NCBI GenBank assembly: GCA_028753945.1
Contig: JAPNXP010000003.1
Span: 6,508,280 to 6,572,279, forward strand
From: Hexactinellida sp. DTS-2022
Taxonomy: Eukaryota; Porifera; Hexactinellida
Length of the DNA stretch: 64,000 nucleotides
Reading direction: 5' to 3'
Shown: positions 26,458 to 36,351 of the stretch, in pieces
How the letters are laid out: every line of letters begins with the position of its first letter
Position numbering within the stretch: position 1 is the stretch's first letter
Notes under the pieces: model-generated
The model's database searches: none
Seen by the model: only the letters and a program-made list of their open reading frames with translations
What the model was told of the DNA's origin: nothing
Position numbers and translations under genes: made by a program

Positions 26458-26967
26458 TCAATAGGCATCCGAGAACTCCTCCTCATGCATTCCCCGTCTG
26501 CCGCGGGTTGCGTTGCGGCTGCTCTCCTTATGCGACGGCTGCGGCGGCTTTACAAACGCCCACGACACGCGGATTTCCTTTCCGTGCAGCTCGCTCCTGT
26601 CGAGACTCCCGATTGCGCTCTGCGCCTCCAGGAAAGTTTCGTACTGCACCATGGCGTATCCCTTTATGAAGCCGGTCCGCCGGTCCATATTCAGATGCAG
26701 GTTCTTGACCACGCCCTGCTCTCCGAACACGTCATACAGGTCCTCCTCCTGGGCCTCCTCGTGGATGCCGGTTACGAACACGATCCACCCCTCCACGCTG
26801 TGGTCCGGCACCGGCCCGCCCGCGCCCCGCCGGTCCGTGTCCGTCCCCCCCGGGTGCCGGTGCTGCTCCCCCGTGAACCCGCGTCCCTTCTTGCGCGGGG
26901 CCGCCGCCTTAACCGAGTCCACCTCCTCCCCCTCCCGTCGGGCCCCCTGCTCCTCTAGGCCAGCCAT
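26458..26967 (-). CDS. RBM8A: RNA-binding protein 8A / Y14, exon junction complex core
   Basis: A 169-residue protein in a single exon, about the length of animal Y14. A basic/acidic N-terminal region (EEVDSVKAAAPRKKGRG) is followed by an RRM starting SVEGWIVFVTGIHEEA (RNP2) and containing NMDRRTGFIKGYAMVQYE (RNP1), then the C-terminal SWAFVKPP and an Arg/Ser-type tail. These are diagnostic of Y14, which pairs with MAGOH in the exon junction complex and acts in mRNA localisation, NMD and splicing. The start is the only ATG in this frame before the conserved region. It is intronless although its neighbours are densely split. It converges on the four-exon gene. Confidence 0.95.
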   Translation of the reverse strand: MAGLEEQGARREGEEVDSVKAAAPRKKGRGFTGEQHRHPGGTDTDRRGAGGPVPDHSVEGWIVFVTGIHEEAQEEDLYDVFGEQGVVKNLHLNMDRRTGFIKGYAMVQYETFLEAQSAIGSLDRSELHGKEIRVSWAFVKPPQPSHKESSRNATRGRRGMHEEEFSDAY

Positions 26968-27472
26968 TCCTATGCGCCAACTGGTTGCTACGCTAATCCC
27001 CGTAATATAGTCAACTCCATTAATAGTCACCTCAGGACCAGGTTACTTAGACCCGAATAAGCGGAGAAATCAATTAACCAAATATATTTTAAGTCAAACT
27101 GTAATTCAGTACTATAAATCCTGTGTAATTTTGACCCGATAAATCTATAAACCGGTGTCTCTATTAAGCGGAGTCGACTGTATATAATGTGAAGAGTTTA
27201 TTGTTGGTTCAGAGTAACAGTTCATGATTTGTACATCGTGAGAGAATTAAGCATTCAGTAATTAACATAAGAATACCTACCGAATAAATAGCGATTAAAA
27301 ATAACAGCAGGACATCAGAACACATTTTTATACAGATAAAATTAGGATTTTTTATTTTTTATGGAGAATTTTATTTTTTGAACTTTTTTTGAGTTTTCTG
27401 TCTCTCAGGTGTGCTGATTGTATAACTGTTAACAATTCGAGATTAAATGCCTAGTAAGTGATTGCTGCTAGT
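26968..27472. other. Intergenic spacer
   Basis: Between the RBM8A start and the TENT2 stop. It holds a short TE-like fragment (TCTATTAAGCGGAGTCGACTGTA, reported in part, at about 27148) and the TENT2 polyadenylation region. No gene is seen. Confidence 0.5.
27351..27356 (-). other. Polyadenylation signal of TENT2
   Basis: AATAAA on the minus strand, about 117 bp downstream of the TENT2 stop codon, in an A-rich context. Confidence 0.55.
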
Positions 27473-29320
27473 TTACAGATAGAAGTTCTGCCCGAAGGAG
27501 GAGGGGATAGTGGGGATGGGGCGGTTGCTGTACAGCGCGTCTATCGAGGACACCTCTGACGTCAGCAGCACCATGTACGCCTAGAGAGCACGTATTATAA
27601 GATATAAGCAGTGTAACAGCTAGTTAGTATAGTAGCAAGCAACTTATTGATATATACGGTAGAACCTCGTTATAACGAAGTGATTGGGACCTGTAAATTC
27701 CTTCGTTATATCCGGATATTCGTTATAAAATGATAATGATTATTAAAAATCTCCATTTCGTTATATCCGACTTGGTTATAACGGGAGTTTACTGTATACA
27801 GTAGAACTAGTCATAACCGGAATTTCGTACTAACGAGGTTCTACTGTAGTTGCTATATCTATATTATTAGTTGCAAATTCATGCAATGACTAAAACAAGT
27901 CATCTGGCTTTCGGAACACTAACATACTACGGCTATGGAATACGACTATACTGTATAGACTATAGACTATAGACTGTATAGCTTACGTGCTGTATGTGTG
28001 ACTTGATGGAGTTGAAGCACCAGGGCTTGGAGACGGAGTGTGCGACGTTCTCCCGCGTGTAGGGCTCCTCTATGCGGATGCAGCCGATCTGCTCGTAGGT
28101 GGGCGGGATGACCGACCCCACGCGGACAGACATCACGTTGTGGTAGCTATAGACGGGGCGGGGTAAAGGAATGTGTTATGCAGGCAGGGAAGTATCAGGA
28201 GTGCGAGACGCTCCTTTGGAGTATGATTTAGGATACATTTACAAATGGCTGTATAATACAAATGTCTACCTAATACAAATGCCTGTATAATACAAATGCC
28301 TGTATAATACAAATGTCTACCTAATACAAATGCCTGTATAATACAAATGGCTGTCTAATACAAATGGCTGTCTAATACAAATGGCTGCATAATACAGTGG
28401 TTGTCAATACAAATGTCTATAATACACACAACGCAAGAAGAGGGACTCACTTGAAGTCTGAGAAGTATTGGAAGAACCCTATGAGCAGCTCCGGGAGACC
28501 CTGCTGGTTGCTGGAGGCCCACTTTATCTGACTCCGCTCCAGCTGTTCCAGGGGGGACACGCCCCAACTCTCGAACAGTTCCTACAGCAGAGACACCGTA
28601 TTACCTCTAATAGTAGCCTAGGCGATTCGCCATTCTGGGACCAAAAATTTTATTAATTTTCGAGAATATCGCACTATATTACAATGTATTTATTATAATC
28701 GGTTGATAATCGTATTGAGACATATATTAAATTAAAATGTTAACTCCGGGCAGCGGTAACAAATGTGTATTTGCTACTTGGGGGGGGGGGGGGGCATGCG
28801 ACTTACGGGACTGAGCTCGTGCAGAGAGGGCAGGACGCAGGGACTGCAGCCGGCCTGCAGATAGAACACAACCATGAGCGTAATGGAGTAGCTGGAGAGG
28901 GTCCCTATGCGGGCGTTGGCGATCTGCTGTCGCTTGAACCACTGCTTTATCATCACCACCAGCGGCCGGACCCGGTTGTCAACTGGAGGAGACAGGTTAG
29001 ATACGGGAACGTACAGATGGAATGTGTATACTTACGTTGTGAGTAGGCGCGCAGCAGATGAGTGTTCCTGATTCCCTAAGAGATGCGGCGTTAGTTACCG
29101 AATGGGCGATAGGAATGTGAACTTACGTGCTGGTTGTTGAGGGAGATGTCCACGTCAAACCCGCTGTCCGGATCCCGGAACTTTATGATGGGTGTCTTCG
29201 CGTGAATAACCTGGTGCTCCTTACCGATCTTCTTTTCGCGGAGCTTCGCGGAAACCTCCCACAGCGCGTCGATAACGCTCTGTCGGGTGTGCATCTAGAC
29301 ACAACAACAATAACAACAAT

Positions 29321-29356
<36 letters not shown>

Positions 29357-32300
29357 AAGGATATGATAGCAACTTACGGGATGGTTAGGCGTCATCATGC
29401 AGAGGTCTAGGTCGCAGTCCGAGGTAGAGAATCCATTCATGGAAGAGCCGACTATGTAGAACTGTACTCCTAATGATAACATGTAGGTAAGCGATTAGGT
29501 AGACACAACATCCCAGTTGCGCCACAACACGATAGCAGCATTACCATAGCTAATAGCTGTACACTATATAGCTATACACACTATATAGCTATACACACTA
29601 TATAGCTATACACTATAGTACACACTATACTGGCATAGCTAGCTATACACTGGATAGCTAGACACCAGCGCAACGACAAAATGAAATTAGATGGCGGCTA
29701 ATTAAACCACCGCCTAACTTTTTCTGATGGATAAAGAATAAAACCAATGATGTCTTAACAAACTTCTGATACCGTAAACAATACTATTATTAGAACAAAT
29801 AATGTACCGAAAATATAGTCTGCACGAAGTCAGATAATCCACAATTTATGGTGGATTAGTTAAGCCACCAAAGGCGAATTTGATGGCTCAATAAAGATTT
29901 TTTGGTGGCTAACGCAACCAAAGCACTTAATTTGTCGAGCACTGCAATACACACTATACCAAATTAAGTGGGCACCTAATGGAATCACAACAACAACAAC
30001 AACAACAACAGACTACACTCACCCTCGAACAGCTCGCTCACGGAGGCAGAGAGTCTCTGACAGTAGTTCCGCTTGGCCAGAAACGCCGTCTCGTCCTGCT
30101 TGCCGGCCTGGCTGTTCTTCCACATGTCCATGGAGAGACTGAGGAGGCTGGACTGTCCGTAGCTCTCTGTGTACCCGTATTGGTACCGGGGGTGTGTCCC
30201 AGACTGCTGTCTCCGCCGGGGCTGCTGGCGGTACGAGTCTAAGGAACATACGTAGTCAATGGTCCGGAAATCAGTCTATCTTATTACATTATCAATACTT
30301 GGTTTACAACGAAATGGATATAACGAAATTCCGCTTATAAACAAGTCATTTATTTCCTTAAGCTGCTAATTTTACTCCGGTTATAACGAAATGAAACTTG
30401 GGTCCCGAGCACTTCGTTATAATGGGAGTTGACTGTAGTAGCATGCCTATACAGCAGAGTAGTAGTCAAGCAGGACTTACTATTATTATTATTGCTGTTG
30501 TTGCTGTTATTACTGTTGTTGCTTGAGTGTGAGTGTGAGTGTCTCCCCTCGTGTGCATATAGCCCCTTCCCTATCTGCTGAGGGGCTATAGGGGCTATAA
30601 CAGGCTGTATAGGCAGAGGGGGGAGGGGCCCGGGGAGCTGGTAGACGTGGGAGGAGCAGGGCGTGGTGGCGGGAGAGGAGCGCCGCGGGGCCAGGGGCGG
30701 CTTGCTGTTGTCTATGAACAGCACGTCCTCAATGGGGAACTCGGGCTCCGGCGAGGAGGAGGAGGAGGAAGAGGAGGAGGGGTAGAAGTCTGTCTTGTAG
30801 ACACCGGGCCTAGGGGGTAGGTGGTAAGGTAAGCTTAGCATAGCGGCCCCAACTGGGGGCATATCGGGGTTTCATCCAGGCGCGTAAATTTGAAACGGAG
30901 AGGCTCCCATAGACGTAATACTAATTGTATATTTAGGCGGTATGAGCCAACTTAAACTTAATCTAGGCGCGCAGGAAATTTCTCCTGGATAAAAGCCTTG
31001 TCCAGATAATCTGATTTGTACTACAGCAATGGGAGTATCCACATAACGTTTGGTATTCCTAAGGGGCTATGGGGCTATAGGGTGTATAGGGTAGGGACTG
31101 TGTACCTGTTGAGGTCTGGCACCCGAGAGGGAGCGTGTATGGCTGAGTCTGAGTCGCTCTCGAGAGAGGGAGAGGAGCAGCCGGAGGAGCGCTCGGAAGC
31201 GGCGGCGAACAGGTCGCTGTGCGGACGCGCGTCCAGAGGGGAGTGCAGAGCGGGGATAGAGTTGGAGGATCCGCTGTCGTAGTCGGAGTCAGCCATGCTG
31301 TGCGTCTCTGCGCCTCGGTAGCACCTACACAGCATAGTGTATAGTAGCATGTTGGTAATGAGCACAGCTCAATAAGGTATCACGCACTAATGTACACAAC
31401 ATAAGTGTCAGTGCTCGACAAATTAGGTGGTAAATCATATTTAAGCCACCAAATTTTGCCTTTGGTGGCTTAACTAATCTACCATAAATTGTGAATTATT
31501 AGAATGGTGTAGATTATATTTATCGTTGCATCATTTGTTAATAACATTAGTGTTGTTTTACGGCATCAGAACTTTGATAAGTCATCAGTGGTTTATTCTT
31601 TAGCCACCAGAAAAATTGCATTTTGTCGAGCACTGATAAGTGTATAACACGTATGCTAATGCATACATAACACGTACACTAATGCTAACATAAGATATAT
31701 ACTAATGTCATATAACACGTATAACACGTATACTAATGGAGCTGTGTAGGTTATTCTATCACTAACGAAGCATAAAGTATGAAGGGTAAGCAGAATGCAG
31801 TAAGCAGTCTGAAGAGACTCCATTACACTAATTAGTTAATCGAATTAGTTTATTAATTAATCAAATGGAGTGTTATAAGTGCGTTACTAATACAGAATAT
31901 TATTAACCTGGGCAGACAGTAATTACTGCCGTCAAATGCAATTACACCAGTCGGCTCAATAAGTACTGACAGAAACATAGCATGTCTGTACATTATGTCT
32001 GTACATTAGCTAAGCAAAATGTAACAACACCTAATTGCCCCCACTTACAAGTGCTCGACAAAATGAAATTAGAAAGTGGGCTAATTAAGCCACCACCTCA
32101 CTTATTCTGGTGGCTAAAGAATAAACAATGGAGGTATAACAAACTTCTGATGTCTTAACAAAATTCTGATGCCGTTAAACAACACTAATATTAATAACAA
32201 ATAATGCAACGAAAAATATAATCTACACAAAGTCAAATAATCCACAATTTTTGGAGGAATAGTAATCGACCAAAGGCAAAATTTGGTGGCTAAATAAGAG

Positions 32301-33843
32301 TGGTCTGTACATCATCTAAGCAAACAACAACGACAACAACAACAACAACAGTGACTTACTTGAGGTCGTTGGGGGAGGGGCTGCGTGTGAGGGGGGCGGG
32401 GGGCTCCGGCGAGTGGGACCCGTCTCTGAACTCGGGGATGAGGGACTTTGCGAGCCGCTGTGAGACGGAGGGGTCTGGGTGGACACAGGAGGGACTCGTG
32501 AGGGCCAGGGGGTGCGGGGGCGGGAGGAGGCAGGAGCAGATGAGTGGGTAGTTGAGGAGGAGGGGCGTCTGGAAGGACTTGGGGGGAACCGAGCTGGCGA
32601 CGGAGGGACAGGGGGAGGTGTTGGCCTCGCGCCTAGAGAGACAAGCGGTAATATCCGGGGACGGCATTCGTAAGTGAAAAATCCTAATTGAAATTAGTAG
32701 TGCCAGCCGCTATTTATACAGCAGCAACTGGCAGGACCAATCAAATGAGACCTTTCTACATATGTCGGATATGCATACCTGGGCTTCCATCGGAGGTAGA
32801 ACATTGGGAGAATCATGTTTATGTTTATAGGTGTGTCTTGAGTCACAAAATACAACACATAACAAGTGGTGCGAGATTATGGGCGCGTATTATGCTGCTA
32901 GCAAACAATAGATAATTCGTAAACTATTTCCTAATTACTAATCAGTGATTTGAGTTAGCTAGTTTGTATAGCGAGAACTAGCATAGCTAATACTAATGGT
33001 AGTATAGGAACTCAATACGGCAGATTCCTACAAATGCTGCTCAATTCTAATTACTAATGGGCTGTATGCTGTAGTGAAGTAAGCACAACTAGTGCTACAT
33101 ACCCGAGTCTGCTGGGATAATTATGGAGCTAGCAACTAAATTAGATTAGGGCTAGCAGACTAGCGTGAGACGTGGCGTAACTGCGAACAAATAGACTGGC
33201 GGTTAAAGAGATTGTGTTGCAATTGCAATTAATTTGTATTTAATTGGTGTCTACCTGTGAGTACAGTAGCATTAATTATATAATTATAGCTAAGCTCAAT
33301 TAATTAATGTGGGATAAGTGAACTGGTATTATGGTATTATTGTCTAGCAATTAGGAACTGAATAGGTGCTAATTAGTAACAAACATGACTGAGCAATTGA
33401 CTCCACTCAAATGGCAGCTAACCGAGACAAACAATCTCATTTCTGTCAATGCAATCAAACTGTTTATATTGCAATACGTACTATAACTGCATGGTTACCA
33501 TACGCTACATATGAATGTGTACTTACTTGGCAGAGAGGTCGTGAGAGTGTCTGAGAGGTGTGAAGTGGTGCGGGGGGGCGGGGGAGGGGCTCCTGCTCCT
33601 GTCCAGGTCCCCAGGGGACACCTGCAGTCGGAGGGGGGTCGCGCTGTACATCCGATTGAAGTCCAGTCGCGGAGAGGGTAACAGGCCCTCCTTAGGACGG
33701 CCCTTGTTACTCAGGAAAGTACTGTAGTAGGTGGCAGACCTGGGGTTGCTAGGGGCGGAGGGGCCAGGAATGTGGGACTGGGTCCGACGGAGGCGGGGCG
33801 GGTACGGACGGAGAGAAGAGAAGTCGGGACGGAAGTCACTCAT
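27473..33843 (-). CDS. TENT2: Poly(A) RNA polymerase GLD2-type (TENT2), 12 exons
   Basis: Cytoplasmic non-canonical poly(A) polymerase. Exons (minus): 33527-33843, 32360-32632, 31106-31324, 30481-30809, 30023-30238, 29378-29469, 29127-29294, 29036-29075, 28807-28982, 28451-28581, 27987-28146 and 27473-27580, giving 742 residues with unbroken frame. The first 400 residues are Ser/Pro-rich and disordered, with a poly-Ser and a His/Ser/Asn run. The catalytic domain follows: FYIVGSSMNGF then CDLDLCMM (first two catalytic Asp), FDVDISLNN (third Asp), GIRNTHLLRAY, VRPLVVMIKQW, GTLSSYSITLMVVFYLQ, then the PAP-associated part LLIGFFQYFSDF and CIRIEEPY. There is no RNA-recognition motif, as in GLD2, so it should need a partner for RNA choice. 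Introns 2 and 5 hold three MITEs of one hAT family. The N-terminal exons are less certain than the catalytic ones. Confidence 0.9.
27659..27795. mobile_element. pogo-like MITE, CTCGTTATAACGA subfamily
   Basis: GTAGAACCTCGTTATAACGA at the left and GGTTATAACGGGAGTTTACTG inverted at the right, in TENT2 intron 11. A 50-bp mini-copy follows at 27801-27849. Relatives lie at 30299-30438 and 49358-49508. Confidence 0.7.
28236..28425. repeat. 17-18-bp minisatellite in TENT2 intron 10
   Basis: About ten units of AATACAAATGGCTGTAT with CCTGTAT and CTACCTA variants. The founding motif TTTACAAATGGCTGTATAAT also occurs once in DERA intron 2 (about 873-893). Confidence 0.85.
29295..29377 (-). repeat. (GTT)n-built intron 6 of TENT2
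   Basis: An 83-bp intron: GTAAGT donor, a few unique bases, then almost uninterrupted GTT repeats up to GTGTCTAG. Confidence 0.88.
29666..29944. mobile_element. hAT-type MITE, CAGTGCTCGAC family (old copy)
   Basis: The right end TTTGTCGAGCACTG is intact; the left end is decayed (CAGCGCAACGACAAAATG). Internal GGTGGCT motifs match the copy at 13908. The flanking octamers CTAGACAC and CAATACAC agree at 6 of 8 positions, as expected of an old target duplication. Confidence 0.75.
30299..30438. mobile_element. pogo-like MITE in TENT2 intron 4
   Basis: TTTACAACGAAATGGATATAACG on the left is matched inversely by CTTCGTTATAATGGGAGTTG on the right (given in part). Confidence 0.6.
31409..31635. mobile_element. 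hAT-type MITE, CAGTGCTCGAC family (copy 2)
   Basis: 227 bp with CAGTGCTCGACAAA and TTTTGTCGAGCACTG ends and an exact 8-bp target duplication ATAAGTGT at 31401-31408 and 31636-31643. It sits in TENT2 intron 2. Confidence 0.92.
32049..32302. mobile_element. hAT-type MITE, CAGTGCTCGAC family (right end lost)
   Basis: Left end AGTGCTCGACAAAATGAAAT and internal matches to the other copies. The right terminus is missing; sequence continues into a (CAA)n tract before TENT2 exon 2. Confidence 0.75.
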
Positions 33844-34401
33844 TTCAGGGAAATATCAAAGTAATGGAAGCAGTGAACTATTGTATTCTAGCTGGCTGAG
33901 TCTGCAGCTATTTATAGAGCCGGAGTAGGCTCTGCGCGGCGCAACTGAATGGACTAACTAACGGCAGCAATGGCCTAACACATGTGCAACTGAATGCACG
34001 GGAATAGTATAAGCAGGAAATCCCATTCTGTGTGGTGTGCAGGTTATGCAACCTGTATGTGAATGGAACTGTGTTGCAATTAGCTAGCATTCTGAGCTAT
34101 TATAAGACTGTTAAGTATTCATAGGGCAGTGATAGGGGGAGGTTGTATGATTGTATGTTGTGGAAATTAATCTTCTCTCTCACTTCATCTGTTGTCTGTT
34201 CTTGATATTTAATTAATTAATTAATTAATTAGTACAATTAATATACAACAAACAAACAAACAAACAAACTAACTACCAAACAAACAAACTAACAAACGAA
34301 CAAACAAACAAACAAACAATCAAACAACAAACTAACTTACTAACTAACAAAATTGATATTTAGCGAGACATGTTAATGCGCATTTAGGGAAAACATTGAT
34401 T

Positions 34402-34633
34402 TACCATATTTCCCCGAATAAGCGCCGGGTCGATAAAATTACTTTGTATGATAAAGTTAAACACATTAGTTGATCACTGGAATTTAATTCCATTGTTTTT
34501 GCATTGAATGTATGCTGTCGGGTAGAACCATTACAACCGACCTAAATAATATATTCTGGATTTTACAAAAAATTCTGGGAAAATTTGGGCCACGAAAACA
34601 ATAAGCGCCGGGGCTTATTAGGATCAATACGAT
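34402..34633. mobile_element. MITE with CGAATAAGCGCCGG ends
   Basis: Starts TACCATATTTCCCCGAATAAG and ends with ATAAGCGCCGGGGCTTATT (inverted). A second copy lies at 53465-53730, sharing the interior GATCACTRNAATKTAATTCC region. Confidence 0.7.
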
Positions 34634-35703
34634 ATATAATTAATTTAGGTGACTGTAGTTATTTAAGACTCTTTGAAAGGAATCGAATTAAGTAACCAGC
34701 GTAACTAATGAGTCTATTGCAAACACACAACAACAAATAAACTAACTATAACGAGCAAACAACACAATATCCCTGTTTATCATTAATGAATTAATAATAC
34801 AATTATACGTACACTGTAAGAAATATGAAACATGACCTTATCAAAACATGTCCCTATCCCTAAGCTTAATTGCGCCACTGATATACTATACTAGCAAAAC
34901 GAGACATTACATATACCAGCACAGTCCGTTAACACAATACGATAATCCCAAAGGATATAGCCCGTATGCTGCAATCTTGTGCAATCCGGGAAAATCGGTA
35001 TTTGTAAGCAAAGTATATTACTTTATTGAATAATAGTACAGGAATGCTGATTATAATACTTTATCTTTTGAAAAAATCCATAATGTGTCAACTCAAGTCT
35101 TCCGGTTAATAATGCCAATTAAATTTAATTAAAATAATTATTGCAAGGTAAGTTTCTAAATTGAAACTTAACAGTTAATTAATTAATTAACAGACAATAT
35201 AATTCTTGTTAAACAGAGTGTAAAGCGGAATTAATACCACTGCCATATGATTATTTGTCTTGTAACTACATTCGTTAGCGAGTAATTGATTAAGTGAATT
35301 AGTTGAATTCCACTAGAACATAAAGATAACAACTCCAAACAGGCTATAACGTATGTACGGTTGCTGTGTGGACAGCTATTCTAATACACTAATTGCTTAA
35401 TAGCTTTTGGTATGTTGTGGAATTACAGTAATTAGATATCAACTAATGAGGAGAGGGTTAGGTACCACACAACACACGATAATGTAATTAACGTTTCGAG
35501 CTTAGTTATACTACGTATTGAGACAAAGTCTGACAAATGAATTTGTTAGAACATCCATGCTCCATAGAGAGCCCGAGAGGAATACTACCTTGTTTGAACA
35601 AGTTTATACAAACTGGGTTTGCATATATGAATGCAAGCTAATCTCAGATAATTCTTTACGGACACGGAATATCTGGCTACCAGGTTGACAGTACAGATAT
35701 TAA

Positions 35704-35885
35704 TTGGACGGCATCCGTTTGTAAATACGCTCCTAGTCCTTCTATGATCTAATTATAATTCCCAGATCATAAATTAATGCTACGGTATAAGAACTAGGAG
35801 AAGATTCCAAATTTTCGCGCTCCTAATTAATATTTTCCAAAAATCATACACAAAAGGAGCGACTCGCGCTCCTGGATAATACCTT
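35704..35885. mobile_element. GGAGCG-type short interspersed repeat (long form)
   Basis: Near full-length partner of the copy at 14690-14882, with GTAAATACGCTCCTAG at the left and AAAAGGAGCGACTCGCGCTCC at the right (shown in part). Confidence 0.65.
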
Positions 35886-36297
35886 GTATTCAATTGATTA
35901 TACAAACGATATCAAGTTTTGCTGAAGTCATTATACCATTACATTTAAATGTAAACAGATTCTGTATAAGGAGAGCAATCAATACAACCAAAATAAAATC
36001 ACTAATTAATTGTAATCTCACAACACAACAACAAACAATACAGCACAGCACAACAAACCACTGAATTAATACGAACTTCCAATGGACTATTAACGACAAA
36101 CTATGTGGGAAATCATTATACATCTACAAGTGATGCTAAATTTATAACAAATGATACTAAGATGTGTTATACTATACAGTATATAAAACTAATCGAATTG
36201 TTAGACAAACAAACAAATAATAAATATTATCTTCTATTGCACAATGTTACTGCTAACTACTGGACTAAGTAAATAAGTATTGGAGCCTAATAACTAG

Positions 36298-36331
<34 letters not shown>

Positions 36332-36351
36332 CAACTGTCGCTGGTTGGATT

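Larger units (their letters stand above)
33844..36351. other. Intergenic region upstream of TENT2 and downstream of TNPO3
   Basis: No gene is recognised. It holds an (AAAC)n tract at 34245-34325, a MITE at 34402-34633, the GGAGCG repeat at 35704-35885, and a (GTT)n tract at 36298-36330 just past the TNPO3 stop. Confidence 0.55.

Noticed and set aside
32688-32915. 75-codon plus-strand frame in TENT2 intron 1
   Set aside because: No domain, no splice support and no start context; likely chance.
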